A stretch of DNA of 52,451 nucleotides. Source: CAYRXM01 sp964428175 (GTDB lineage Bacteria > Chloroflexota > Anaerolineae > JAFGEY01). Position 1 is the first letter of the stretch, and each line of letters opens with the position of its first letter. The notes beneath the pieces were generated by a model. It searched no databases. It was not told the DNA's origin and was given only the letters and a program-made list of their open reading frames with translations. Positions 44,497 through 52,451 of this stretch are shown here, piece by piece. The stretch covers positions 1-52,451 of the forward strand of contig CAYRXM010000010.1 in NCBI GenBank assembly GCA_964428175.1. Reading direction: 5' to 3'. The position numbers and the translations under genes were made by a program.

Positions 44497-45468
44497 TTAG
44501 TTTTTGCGTCTGCCGGCCAGCCCGCCAAAGAACATCTGCCCCATCATCTCGCCGGCGGTGGGTATGTCGGATTTTTTGACGCCGTCCCAGCTTTGCGTCG
44601 AAAAAGCCTCCAGCCACTCGGTGCGCGCGGCCATCTTTTCACGGTAATAGCGCTCGATCACCTCGGGTTCGCCCTGCTCGAGCATGGTGCGGAATTTGAA
44701 CAGCTCGTTTTGCAGCGCGTCGATCCAGCGGGTCAGGTTTTCCTTGTTCATCAAGGCCCGGTCGCGATATTCGACCACGTCTTGCATGGCAAAACAGGTC
44801 ACGCGATCAAAGGTCGCCCCACACACGCGGCGCATGTCATGCCAGCCGCCCGACGAAGCGAGCGCGCCCAAAAAGGTTGCCGCCACCACGTCGGCCAGGT
44901 GCTCGGTAGCGCCGATCAACCCGTCGTGCTCAAAGGGGTCGATATAGTGCGGGATGGCGCCCAGCATGGCCACCAGGTCCGTCACCAGCTTGACCGCGTC
45001 CGCGCTGGCCCGGTTCGACGGAGTCAGGCAGTACATTTTTTTGGCAAACAAGTCGGGCTTGGCCGATTCGATGCCGGCCTCGTCGCCGAACAGGATCGGA
45101 TCGCCGCCGACAAAGCTGACGCTGTCCGGTAAAAGCTGGTCGGCCCACTTGAGCACCGGCACCTTGAGGCTGGCCGTGTCGGTGATCACGCAGCCGGCCT
45201 TGAGATCGTTGGCGACCAGTTCCAACGTCTCCTTGACGCCCGAAGCGGGAATGGCCAGCACGATCATATCGGCTTGAGCGCACGCCGTGTAGAGATTACG
45301 CTCGACTTTGTGAACCGCGCCCAGCCGTTTGGCGGCCTGGGCCACACCGCTTTCCTTGTCGTGCCCGACCAGTTCGATATCGTCGTTCCGCGCCTGGCGG
45401 ATGGCCAGGCCAATCGAGGCGCCGATCAGGCCGGTGCCGATGATGGTAATGACGGGTTTGGATGCCAT
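44497..45468 (-). CDS. prephenate/arogenate dehydrogenase-like protein (TyrA family)
   Basis: From the ATG at 45468 (AAAGGAG upstream at ten bases) it has 323 residues. The NAD-binding start ITIIGTGLIGASIGLAIRQ is clear. Next come ADMIVLAIPASGVKETLE, DTASLKVPVLKW and the substrate part KMYCLTPSNRASADAVKLV. TyrA makes 4-hydroxyphenylpyruvate or tyrosine from prephenate or arogenate. The helical C-terminal domain (FEHDGLIGATEHLADVVAATFLGALA) holds the His-like contact residues. It lacks an ACT domain or chorismate mutase fusion. trpBA lie 5 kb away but are not in one operon with it. Confidence 0.85.
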   Translation of the reverse strand: MASKPVITIIGTGLIGASIGLAIRQARNDDIELVGHDKESGVAQAAKRLGAVHKVERNLYTACAQADMIVLAIPASGVKETLELVANDLKAGCVITDTASLKVPVLKWADQLLPDSVSFVGGDPILFGDEAGIESAKPDLFAKKMYCLTPSNRASADAVKLVTDLVAMLGAIPHYIDPFEHDGLIGATEHLADVVAATFLGALASSGGWHDMRRVCGATFDRVTCFAMQDVVEYRDRALMNKENLTRWIDALQNELFKFRTMLEQGEPEVIERYYREKMAARTEWLEAFSTQSWDGVKKSDIPTAGEMMGQMFFGGLAGRRKN

Positions 45469-45482
45469 CGCTATGATCTCCT

Positions 45483-45986
45483 TTAATTTTGTCCGTCGGC
45501 CCATTGAAAAATCCGCACGCGCTCGTTGGGCGCGGGGTAGGCCTGATGGTTGCGAATCAATTCGACGACCTCGGGTTCGCTGCCGGCCCTTTCGGCCATC
45601 TGCGCGGCAGACTGAGGGTGATTGAGGTGGACGGCAAACCCGGCCTTCCAGCCGCGCCCGTTTTGCGCCCAGCGTTCGAGCAAGTTCGGCGCCCAGCGGC
45701 GCAGCAAGACCACCACCACGCGGTGGGCCAGGGTCAGGCGGCGGTCCGATTTTCCCGCGTCGTGCAGCAGCGCGGCTTTCAACAAGATAGGGTCGCTGTG
45801 ACCAGCCTCGCGCAGCGTGTAAAACACGCCCAGGCTGTGCCGGCGATCGGTGGACGACATACGACCATAGATCGCCGCTTCGGCCGGTGACAACTGCTCG
45901 ACTGCCACAGCCTCTTGACGCGGATCGACGCGGGCGAAAAGGCCGCCCCAGAACTGCCCGGTGCGATACAGGATCGACTTGAGCAT
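45483..45986 (-). CDS. HD-domain phosphohydrolase-like protein
   Basis: From the ATG at 45986 it has 167 residues. It carries HD signature residues: RRHSLGVFYTLREAG, LKAALLHDAGKSDRRLTLAHR with the His-Asp pair, and later VELIRNHQAYPAP. HD proteins hydrolyse phosphoesters such as nucleotides with metals. It begins 5 bases after the stop of the M50 protease gene and ends 14 bases before the TyrA-like start, so the three form a tight unit. A longer frame (to 46013) overlaps the protease. No membrane helix is seen. The substrate is unknown. Confidence 0.8.
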   Translation of the reverse strand: MLKSILYRTGQFWGGLFARVDPRQEAVAVEQLSPAEAAIYGRMSSTDRRHSLGVFYTLREAGHSDPILLKAALLHDAGKSDRRLTLAHRVVVVLLRRWAPNLLERWAQNGRGWKAGFAVHLNHPQSAAQMAERAGSEPEVVELIRNHQAYPAPNERVRIFQWADGQN

Positions 45987-45991
45987 ACGCC

Positions 45992-46663
45992 CTAATACCC
46001 GATGATGACCCACCTGAACAGGCTGATAAACGGGCTTAGAATCAGGCTGAGCAGACCCACTCCGGGCAGAATCCAGCCGGACATGATCAGCAGCAGCAAG
46101 ACAATCGGGCCGAACGGCTCAAGCCGGTCCAGAAATGTGCCGGCCCGGTAAGCCCAATTGGCGCGGATCAGGCTGAACAGGCCGCGCAGCACGCTGAAAC
46201 CGTCCAGCGGGGCAAGCGGCAGCATGTTGAACACAGCCAGCGAGATGTTGATCAGGGCAATCATCAGCAAGAGCGCGATGAGCGTGTAGGGCAGAGATGC
46301 TCTCAACGTCATGGCGATGCGGATTGGCGCGGCGGCCAACGTGGCCAGCACCAGGTTGGAAAACGGCCCGGCAAAGGCGGTGATCGCCATGCCCACGCGG
46401 GGACCAAAGCGCAAGTTGATCGGGTTGACCGGCACCGGCTTGCCCCAGCCAAAACCCAGGCCGCTGAGCGAACTCATCAAGACCATGATGCCGCCCATCG
46501 GATCGAAATGGGCCAACGGGTTGAGCGTCAAGCGTCCGTTGTAACGCGGCGTCGGATCACCGAGTATCTCGGCCGAAAGGGCGTGCGAAAATTCGTGAAT
46601 GGTGATGCCCACGACCACGCTGATCAGGCTGGCGATGGGCCAAAGCAGATTATCCCAGGTCAT
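45992..46663 (-). CDS. site-2 protease family membrane metalloprotease (M50)
   Basis: The 223-residue integral membrane protein has the zinc motif HEFSH at residues 23-27 in its first helix, and the second metal ligand in FNMLPLAPLDG. NPLAHFDPMGG is the typical short loop of this small subgroup without PDZ domain (FtsH-like M50 subset, group III). There are five to six helices. It should cut a membrane-bound substrate inside the bilayer. The substrate and upstream signal are unknown. The ATG at 46663 starts it. It is divergent from the GH38 gene. Confidence 0.9.
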   Translation of the reverse strand: MTWDNLLWPIASLISVVVGITIHEFSHALSAEILGDPTPRYNGRLTLNPLAHFDPMGGIMVLMSSLSGLGFGWGKPVPVNPINLRFGPRVGMAITAFAGPFSNLVLATLAAAPIRIAMTLRASLPYTLIALLLMIALINISLAVFNMLPLAPLDGFSVLRGLFSLIRANWAYRAGTFLDRLEPFGPIVLLLLIMSGWILPGVGLLSLILSPFISLFRWVIIGY

Positions 46664-46739
46664 TTTTATATCCTCATTGTGCGCGGATTATAGCATGAAA
46701 AGGGCCTGGATGCGAATTTTCGCCTTGCCGGTCGAAATG

Positions 46740-46748
46740 TGCTATACT
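46740..46748 (+). promoter_or_regulatory. extended -10 promoter of the alpha-mannosidase gene
   Basis: TGCTATACT at 46740-46748 is an extended -10 element (TG, one base, TATACT). A TTGCCG at 46725-46730 is too close to be its -35. Transcription would begin near 46755, about 95 bases before the start codon. Confidence 0.45.
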
Positions 46749-46849
46749 TTTGGGCGGCAGTCTGCCGACCACTGACGGCAGACCACCGACCACACAGGTC
46801 AAACTGGCGATGCATTCGATCTATGTCACTGTTCAAAGGAGAACTGACC

Positions 46850-49705
46850 ATGTCCTCGTTTGTGAGCGAGTTCAACCGCACCGTCCAATCGATCCAGCGC
46901 CAGGCCGGGCAAAAGGCCCAACACCTGGAGCGACTCACCGCCCAGCTTCAGTTTGCCCGCCGGCTGTGCGCGGTCCACCCCGAGCAGGCAGATGAATGGC
47001 AGGCGCTGCTCCTCGACGCCGCACACATGCTCGACCACGGCCTCGCCCAATCCGACACAGACTTTGACTTACTGACTGCTCACTTGGAGTCAAAGCTCGC
47101 GCCGGTCGGGCAGGCGGCCAAAGCGTACACCCTGCTCTGCATCAGCCACGCGCACATCGACATGAATTGGATGTGGTCGTGGCCGGAAACGGTAGCCGTC
47201 ACCAACGACACCTTTGGCACCATGCTCACCCTGATGGACGAGTTTCCCGCTTTTATTTTCAGCCAGGATCAGGTTTCGGTTTACGATCTGATTGAACGCT
47301 ACCATCCCCAGATGTTTGAAAAAATACAACAACGGGTGCGCGAAGGCCGCTGGGAGATCACCGCCAGCCAGTGGGTCGAGGGCGACAAGAACATGGCCAG
47401 CGGCGAGAGCCTGTGCCGCCACCTGCTCTACGCCCGCCGGTACGTGCAGGAAAAATTCGGCCTGGGGCCGGAGGCGGTGCAGGTGGACTTTGAGCCGGAC
47501 ACGTTCGGCCACGCGGCGACCATCCCCACCATCCTGGCGCGCGGCGGGGTGAAATATTATTACCACTGCCGGGGCAGCGTCGGCCCGCACCTCTACTGGT
47601 GGCTCGGCCCCGACGGCGCGCGCGTGCTGGCCTTTAGCGACGTGCAGTGGTACATGTCCACCATCTCGCCCGAGGTCGCCGACGCGCTGCCCGAATACGC
47701 CCAGGCCACCGGGATGAAAGCCATGCCCGTGCTGTACGGCGTCGGCGATCACGGCGGCGGCCCTACCCGGCGCGACTTGAAGCGCATCATCGAGATGAAC
47801 GAGTGGCCGGTGTTCCCCAAACTCGAATTCTCGACCCTGCACCATTTCTTCCACCGCGCCGAAGCGGAAGCGACCGGCGTGCCCGAAATTTCGGGCGAGC
47901 GCAATTTTGTCTTTACCGGCTGCTATACCTCACAGGCCCGTCAAAAACAGGCCAACCGTCACGGCGAAAACCTGCTCTACACCGCCGAGGCCGCCGCCGT
48001 GCTCGGCGAGCGGCTGGGCGGCGTGCCCTATCCGCAGGAAAATCTGCGCCAGGCCTGGATCAAGGTGCTGTTCAGCCAGTTCCACGACATCTTGCCCGGC
48101 TCGGGCGTCCGCGAGACACGGCACTATACGCTGGGCCAGGCGCAGGAGACCCAGGCCGCAGCGTCGATGGCCCGCACCAACGCCCTGCGCGCGCTCAGTC
48201 TCAGGGTGAACACCGGTGTTCTGCGCAGCGGCGCGGACGCCGCCAGGGACGAGGCCGAAGGCGCGCTGTCGACCGGCGCGGGCGTGGGCCATAGCGCCGG
48301 CATGGGCGGCGAATCGACGCTCAGCGTGTCCAGCACCGCCGAGCGCGCTTTTCTGGTTTTCAACCCGCTGCCCTTTGCCCGCAGCGAGGTGATCGAGGTC
48401 AAGTTGTGGGACTGCGAACTGGACAAGACCCGGCTCGTGGCCAACGGCGAAGGGATCGACCCTTGCCCGGTGCAGGTGCTCGACGAGGGCCGCTATTGGG
48501 GGCACCGCTACCTCACCGTCGCCTTTCCGGTCGACGTGCCCGCGCTGGGCTATCGAACCCTGTGCCTCTCCGACCGGCTGGACGAACTGCGCCCGGCCCA
48601 ACCGCTCTTGCAAGACCCCTGGGCGGGGATGATGGGATCGTGGCGGCAGATTCAGCCCGATGATTGGACGCTGGAAAACGAGCATTTGCGCGTCGAGATC
48701 GATCCCCCCTCCGGCGGGCTGACCAGCCTGCTCGACAAGCGCAGCGGGCGCGAATGGGCCGCCCAATTCGAGCCGACCGGCGTCTTGCAGGTCGCCGTGG
48801 AGCGCAATCAGGGCATGAGCGCCTGGGTAATCGGCCAGTTTACGAGCCAGCAAGACCTGCTCGACGGCGGCGCGCTGACCCGCGTCCACAGCGGCCCCTA
48901 CGTCAACACCTGGCGCTGGACGCGCAAGGTCGATGCCAGCACGCTCGAACTCGACCTGACGCTCAAGGCCGGATCGCCGCGCCTCGACTATCGCCTGCGC
49001 GTCGACTGGCGCGAAATGGGCAGCGCCGACGGCATCCCCAACCTGCGCGTGCGCTTTGCCTTGAACGTCGAGCACCCGCAACTGCGCTACGAAATCCCCT
49101 TTGGCGCGATCCGGCGCGACCTGACCGCCGGACAAGAAGTGCCCGCCCTGCGCTGGGCCGACGTCGCCAAGCCGGGCCGGGGCGGCGTCGCCCTGCTCAA
49201 CTCGTCCAAATACGGGCACAGCTTTGACCAGGACACGCTCAGCCTGACCCTGCTGCGGGCCAGCACCGAGCCGGACCCGCTGCCCGACCTGGGCGAGCAC
49301 GTGATCGAGTACGCGCTGCTGCCCCACGCCGACGACTGGACCGCCGGCGAGGCGTCGCGCGCCGGCGCGGCATTCAACACCCCGCTGGTGGCGCTGAGCT
49401 GCCTCTTCCAGGCCGGCGACCTGCCCACCTGGGCCTCGTTCGTCGAGATCGCGCAGCCCAACGTGCAGTTGGCCGCGTTCAAGCAGAGCGAGGACGGCGC
49501 GGGACTGATCTTGCGCCTGGTCGAGATGGACGGGCAAGATACGACGGCGCAGGTGGCGCTGTCGCCGCTGTTGGGAGAGATGAGTGAGGCGGTCGAGGTG
49601 GATACGATGGAGCGAGGGGGCGGGGAGAAAAAGATCGAGCTCAACGACAACGCCTTGATCGTTGATTTGCCAGCATTGGGAATATCAACCATAAGGATTG
49701 GCTAA
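46850..49705 (+). CDS. alpha-mannosidase, glycoside hydrolase family 38
   Basis: From the ATG at 46850 (CAAAGGAG upstream) it has 951 residues. Family 38 motifs: HAHIDMNWMWSWPETV (about residues 100-115) supplies zinc ligands; VDFEPDTFGHAATIP (about 210-225) holds the nucleophile Asp and another ligand; HHFFHRAE and FHDILPGSGVRETRHY follow. The middle and C-terminal beta-sandwich domains are complete. A low-complexity Gly/Ser/Ala stretch of about 40 residues (TGAGVGHSAGMGGES) lies near residue 480 between domains. It has no signal peptide, so it acts in the cytoplasm on mannose-containing oligosaccharides. A frame from 46739 exists but lacks a ribosome-binding site. Confidence 0.95.
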   Translation: MSSFVSEFNRTVQSIQRQAGQKAQHLERLTAQLQFARRLCAVHPEQADEWQALLLDAAHMLDHGLAQSDTDFDLLTAHLESKLAPVGQAAKAYTLLCISHAHIDMNWMWSWPETVAVTNDTFGTMLTLMDEFPAFIFSQDQVSVYDLIERYHPQMFEKIQQRVREGRWEITASQWVEGDKNMASGESLCRHLLYARRYVQEKFGLGPEAVQVDFEPDTFGHAATIPTILARGGVKYYYHCRGSVGPHLYWWLGPDGARVLAFSDVQWYMSTISPEVADALPEYAQATGMKAMPVLYGVGDHGGGPTRRDLKRIIEMNEWPVFPKLEFSTLHHFFHRAEAEATGVPEISGERNFVFTGCYTSQARQKQANRHGENLLYTAEAAAVLGERLGGVPYPQENLRQAWIKVLFSQFHDILPGSGVRETRHYTLGQAQETQAAASMARTNALRALSLRVNTGVLRSGADAARDEAEGALSTGAGVGHSAGMGGESTLSVSSTAERAFLVFNPLPFARSEVIEVKLWDCELDKTRLVANGEGIDPCPVQVLDEGRYWGHRYLTVAFPVDVPALGYRTLCLSDRLDELRPAQPLLQDPWAGMMGSWRQIQPDDWTLENEHLRVEIDPPSGGLTSLLDKRSGREWAAQFEPTGVLQVAVERNQGMSAWVIGQFTSQQDLLDGGALTRVHSGPYVNTWRWTRKVDASTLELDLTLKAGSPRLDYRLRVDWREMGSADGIPNLRVRFALNVEHPQLRYEIPFGAIRRDLTAGQEVPALRWADVAKPGRGGVALLNSSKYGHSFDQDTLSLTLLRASTEPDPLPDLGEHVIEYALLPHADDWTAGEASRAGAAFNTPLVALSCLFQAGDLPTWASFVEIAQPNVQLAAFKQSEDGAGLILRLVEMDGQDTTAQVALSPLLGEMSEAVEVDTMERGGGEKKIELNDNALIVDLPALGISTIRIG

Positions 49706-49717
49706 AATTCACTCTAC

Positions 49718-49754
49718 TTGGTGTCTCTGCGAGTTGTCCCAGTGGAGACACCAA
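49718..49754. repeat. 10-bp inverted repeat between GH38 and VOC genes
   Basis: TTGGTGTCTC at 49718-49727 and GAGACACCAA at 49745-49754 are perfect inverted copies, 17 bases apart. No T-run follows, so it is not a typical terminator. It may be an operator of the VOC gene or a weak transcript end. Confidence 0.55.
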
Positions 49755-49777
49755 AATGTAGCGAAGGAGTGTGAACA

Positions 49778-50203
49778 ATGCCGCCCAACCTCAAGCAAGC
49801 GGTGCCCTTTTTCGCCGTGGCCGATATCGAGGCATCAGTTCGCTTTTATGTTGACGGGCTTGGCTTTCGGATAACCAAACAGTGGACGCCCGGTGGCAAG
49901 CTGCGCTGGTGTTGGCTTGAGCGCGACGGCGCGGCGTTGATGCTGCAACAGTTCCAGACGGAAGGCCACGATGGGTGGGTGCCGAAGAGCAAGGTCGGCA
50001 TCGGCGTCTCGATCGTGTTCATCTGCGCGGATGCGCTGGCGCTGTACCGCGAGTTCAAGTCGCGCGGGCTTGCCCCCTCCCAACCCTTTGTCGGCAACAA
50101 CATGTGGGTCACCACCCTTTCCGACCCGGATGGTTACCGGCTCGAATGGGAGAGCGATACGGACGTCGAGGAAGGAACCCTTCTCGCAGAAGCAGAGGCG
50201 TAG
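49778..50203 (+). CDS. VOC family protein (glyoxalase/bleomycin-resistance fold)
   Basis: The 141-residue protein has the paired beta-alpha-beta-beta-beta modules of the vicinal-oxygen-chelate fold: AVPFFAVADIEASVRFYVDGLGFRITKQW in the first half and TTLSDPDGYRLEWES in the second, ending with the Glu that binds the metal. Such proteins range from glyoxalases to antibiotic-binding proteins and dioxygenases. It begins at the ATG at 49778 with GAAGGAG upstream. Its function here is not known. An inverted repeat lies in its leader. It is convergent with trpA. Confidence 0.82.
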   Translation: MPPNLKQAVPFFAVADIEASVRFYVDGLGFRITKQWTPGGKLRWCWLERDGAALMLQQFQTEGHDGWVPKSKVGIGVSIVFICADALALYREFKSRGLAPSQPFVGNNMWVTTLSDPDGYRLEWESDTDVEEGTLLAEAEA

Positions 50204-50224
50204 GGCCGGCGGCTGCTTTTCCTG

Positions 50225-51019
50225 CTATGCACCATCCATCCCCGCCCGCAGCCCGGCGACGAACTCGCGCGCCGCCTGCGCCGGGTCGTCTGCCGCGCCC
50301 ACGACCTTGATCAACGCGCTGCCGACAATCACCCCGTCGGCGATGTAGGCCACCTGCGCCGCCTGCGCCGGCGTGGCGATGCCAAAGCCCACCGCCAGCG
50401 GCAAGCCGGTTTGCGCGCGCACGCGGGCCACAAACGCGCCCAGGTCGGCGGGCAGTTGGTCGCGCGCGCCGGTCACGCCGAGCAGCGAGACCAGGTATTG
50501 AAAGCCCGACGTGCGCGCCGTCACCAGGCGAATCCGCGCCTCATCCGAGGCCGGCGAGAGCAAAAAGATCAGGTCGATCCCCCGCGCGCGCAGCGCCCCT
50601 TGCAGCTCGTCCGATTCTTCCGGCGGCAGGTCGGGCACGATGGCCCCGTCGATGCCGGCCTCGGCGGCGCGGCGGGCAAACCGGTCGATGCCCATCTGCA
50701 AAATGGGGTTGTAATAGCCCATCAGCACAAAAGGCGTCTCGATCCCCCGCCGGCGCAGCGCCCCGGCCTGCTCCAGGCACAAATCCAGCGTCATCCCGTT
50801 CTCCAGCGCCCGCTGCCCCGAAGCCTGGATCGTCGCCCCGTCGGCGAGTGGATCGCTGAACGGCACGCCCAGCTCGATCAGGTCCGCGCCGCCCTCGACC
50901 ACGGCCGGGATCAGCTCGAACGCGCTGTCGAGGCGCGGAAAACCCATCGTCAAATAGGGCATCAAGGCGGTTCGTCCCAGCTGCTTTAGAGTTACAAAGG
51001 TTGTTTTAATTTTACTCAT
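50225..51019 (-). CDS. trpA: tryptophan synthase alpha chain
   Basis: TrpA cleaves indole-3-glycerol phosphate to give indole. The 264-residue protein has the active-site Glu in IELGVPFSDPLADG and the Asp in the same block, the loop PDLPPEESDEL, and the phosphate-binding GFGIATPAQA and GVIVGSALIK. I start it at the ATG at 51019 (MSKIKTTF), where GGAG stands six bases upstream. The frame to 51046 is longer but has no such site. It follows trpB by 69 bases on the same strand, so the two subunits are made from one transcript. No other trp gene lies in the window. Confidence 0.95.
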   Translation of the reverse strand: MSKIKTTFVTLKQLGRTALMPYLTMGFPRLDSAFELIPAVVEGGADLIELGVPFSDPLADGATIQASGQRALENGMTLDLCLEQAGALRRRGIETPFVLMGYYNPILQMGIDRFARRAAEAGIDGAIVPDLPPEESDELQGALRARGIDLIFLLSPASDEARIRLVTARTSGFQYLVSLLGVTGARDQLPADLGAFVARVRAQTGLPLAVGFGIATPAQAAQVAYIADGVIVGSALIKVVGAADDPAQAAREFVAGLRAGMDGA

Positions 51020-51088
51020 TGATTTCTCCATTGCTACATATTGCATATTCCGTAATTGTGTTTTGCGGAATACGCAATACGCTTCACG

Positions 51089-52288
51089 CTACACGTGTAC
51101 TCCCAACGCCCCGGCGACGGTGTGCATGTCCTTGTCGCCGCGCCCGCTGACGTTGACAATCACAATCTGTTCCGGCGACATCGTCGGCGCGCGGCGGACC
51201 GCCTCGGCGACGGCATGCGCGCTCTCCAGCGCCGGGATGATCCCTTCCAGCCGGCTCAGGGTTTGCAGCGCGTCGAGCGCGGCCCGGTCGGTGGCATAGG
51301 TGTATTCGGCGCGGCCCAGGTCGCGCAGCCAGGCGTGCTCCGGACCGACGGCGGCATAATCCAGCCCGGCGGAGACGCTGTGCGTTTCGGCGATCTGCCC
51401 GTCGGCGTCTTGCAGCACATAGGTCTGCGCGCCATGCAGCACGCCCAGACGGCCCAGCGCCGGGTCGGCAAAACGGGCGGCGTGATGCCCGCTAGCGATG
51501 CTCTCACCACCCGCTTCGACGCCGATCAGCGCCACCGTCTCATCCTGTACAAAGGGGTAAAACAAGCCGATGGCGTTCGACCCGCCGCCCACGCAGGCGA
51601 TCAAGGCGTCGGGCAGGCGGCCGGCGGCGGCCAAAATCTGCGCGCGGGCCTCGTCGCCGATGACGCGCTGGAAATCGCGCACCATGCGCGGATAAGGATG
51701 CGGCCCCAACGCCGAGCCGAGCAAATAGTGCGTGTCGCCGACGTTGGTCACCCAGTCGCGGATCGCTTCATTGATCGCGTCCTTGAGTGTGCGGCTGCCC
51801 GCATCGACCGGACACACCTCAGCGCCGAGCAGGTTCATACGCAGCACATTGAGTTTTTGCCGCTCAATGTCGACCGTGCCCATGTAAACCACGCAGTCGA
51901 GGCCCAGCAGTGCGCAGACGGTCGCCGTGGCCACGCCGTGCTGCCCGGCCCCCGTCTCGGCGACGATGCGCCGCTTGCCCATGCGCCGGGCGAGCAGCGC
52001 CTGCCCCAGCGCATTGTTGATCTTGTGCGCGCCGGTGTGGGCCAAATCCTCACGCTTGAGGTAAATCTGCGCGCCGCCCAACGCCGCGCTCAGGCGTGCG
52101 GCGCGGGTCAGCGGGGTGGGCCGGCCGGCATACTCGCACAGCAGCGCGTTCAACTCGGTCTGAAACGCCGGATCGAGCCGGGCCGCCTCGTAAGCAGCTT
52201 CGAGTTCGCACACCGCCGGCGCCAGCGTTTCGGGGATAAATGCCCCGCCATAGCGACCATAGTAGGGACCATTTGACCAGGTGTTCAT
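51089..52288 (-). CDS. trpB: tryptophan synthase beta chain
   Basis: TrpB joins indole and serine to tryptophan with pyridoxal phosphate. The 399-residue protein has GPYYGRYGGAFIPETL at the start, the PLP lysine in LAHTGAHKINNALGQ, and the phosphate site CVGGGSNAIGLF. AETGAGQHGVATAT is the loop near the indole tunnel, and HSVSAGLDYAAVGPEHAW is present as usual. This is the normal TrpB1 form that works with TrpA. AAGGGAG precedes the ATG at 52288. The promoter region faces a divergent gene. Confidence 0.97.
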   Translation of the reverse strand: MNTWSNGPYYGRYGGAFIPETLAPAVCELEAAYEAARLDPAFQTELNALLCEYAGRPTPLTRAARLSAALGGAQIYLKREDLAHTGAHKINNALGQALLARRMGKRRIVAETGAGQHGVATATVCALLGLDCVVYMGTVDIERQKLNVLRMNLLGAEVCPVDAGSRTLKDAINEAIRDWVTNVGDTHYLLGSALGPHPYPRMVRDFQRVIGDEARAQILAAAGRLPDALIACVGGGSNAIGLFYPFVQDETVALIGVEAGGESIASGHHAARFADPALGRLGVLHGAQTYVLQDADGQIAETHSVSAGLDYAAVGPEHAWLRDLGRAEYTYATDRAALDALQTLSRLEGIIPALESAHAVAEAVRRAPTMSPEQIVIVNVSGRGDKDMHTVAGALGVHV

Positions 52289-52336
52289 TGTTCTCCCTTG
52301 CGTTTTATGTTATAGTCCAGAGCAGTTTGTCCTCAA
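52288..52336. promoter_or_regulatory. overlapping divergent promoters for trpBA and the HicB-like gene
   Basis: For trpB, TTGAGG (52336-52331) and TATAAC (52314-52309) are 16 bases apart on the minus strand. For the gene to the right, TTGTTC (52288-52293) and TATAGT (52311-52316) are 17 apart. The two -10 boxes overlap, so the two genes would compete for polymerase. Both are moderate matches. Confidence 0.45.
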
Positions 52337-52360
52337 TTTATTGGCATTTTGGAGATGAAG

Positions 52361-52404
52361 ATGAAAATTTACGACTTTAAGGTATTGCTCGAACCCGACC
52401 CAGA
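52361..52404 (+). CDS. start of a HicB-like antitoxin gene, cut off by adapter
   Basis: Fourteen codons are visible: MKIYDFKVLLEPDP, followed by adapter. The pattern resembles the start of HicB-type antitoxins (xxYxFxVxLEPDxEGGY). GGAG at 52351-52354 suits the ATG at 52361; an in-frame ATG at 52355 abuts it. Nothing further can be told, since the genomic sequence ends at 52404. Confidence 0.35.
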
Positions 52405-52451
52405 AGATCGGAAGAGCACACGTCTGAACTCCAGTCACCGCTCATTATCTC
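52405..52451. other. Illumina adapter read-through at the window end
   Basis: Bases 52405-52438 equal the TruSeq read-1 3' adapter, 52439-52446 read CGCTCATT (an i7 index), and 52447-52451 ATCTC begin the next adapter part. This is contamination of the assembly and not genome. The same index, reversed, is seen in part at 38046. Confidence 0.97.

Noticed and set aside
51020..51088. Leader or attenuator between trpB and trpA
   Set aside because: The space holds AT-rich degenerate repeats (GAATACGCAATACGC) but no stable hairpin with a T-run.

Overview
The window looks like a scaffold from a Chloroflexota (Anaerolineae-like) genome, probably metagenome-assembled. The phylum is inferred from the Lys/Glu/Val-rich spacer after the lipobox of the oligopeptide-binding protein, the secreted protein with a long Thr-Pro linker and C-terminal anchor, the Nfn-type flavoprotein pair and the density of glycoside hydrolases and ABC transporters. 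Two technical scars are visible. A 100-N gap sits at the start of selB, inside a tandem repeat. A 10-N gap inside lgt is flanked by Illumina adapter, and adapter also forms the last 47 bases of the window.

Layout. Bases 1-6.6 kb hold a complete oligopeptide/dipeptide ABC importer operon (two permeases, two ATPases, a 61-residue membrane protein, a lipoprotein binding protein). At 6.6-8.1 kb there are palindromic repeats, a zinc-ribbon gene, a 141-bp MITE with 8-bp target duplications, and a Tat-signal metallophosphoesterase driven by a nearly leaderless promoter. At 8.1-10.3 kb lies selB, the selenocysteine-specific elongation factor, preceded by 85-bp tandem repeats that copy its start codon region. 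At 10.4-20 kb are a coiled-coil protein, a NERD-like membrane protein, plsX, a secreted protein, a methyltransferase, a small Cys protein, an NfnSL-type pair and a GH2 enzyme.

The most notable region is 20.1-25.2 kb, a peroxide-defence island on the minus strand: a PerR-like regulator with a Per-box on its own consensus promoter, a ferritin-like/VIT1 iron protein, a DUF454 membrane protein, catalase-peroxidase KatG, and a peroxiredoxin whose peroxidatic Cys codon is TGA, followed at the right distance by a GGUC-loop hairpin that fits a bacterial SECIS. With selB 10 kb away, this reads as a selenocysteine peroxiredoxin that ordinary gene callers would split in two. Its own rho-independent terminator follows the true stop.

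Bases 25.2-27.4 kb hold an ABC-F ATPase behind a promoter, a short leader ORF and two tandem intrinsic terminators, the layout of an attenuation leader. At 27.5-34.7 kb are DinB-like, GyrI-like, HAD, tyrosine phosphatase, alpha/beta hydrolase, parallel beta-helix and PPK2 genes. At 34.7-44.4 kb are a response regulator-GAF protein, a membrane-anchored glycosidase, the broken lgt, and an envelope/polysaccharide cluster (methyltransferase, ABC-2 permease, GT4, GT39-like). At 44.5-52.4 kb are a prephenate dehydrogenase-like gene, an HD protein, an M50 protease, a GH38 alpha-mannosidase, a VOC protein, trpBA and the first codons of a HicB-like gene cut off by adapter sequence. Calls rest on reading motifs by eye; no database search was run.
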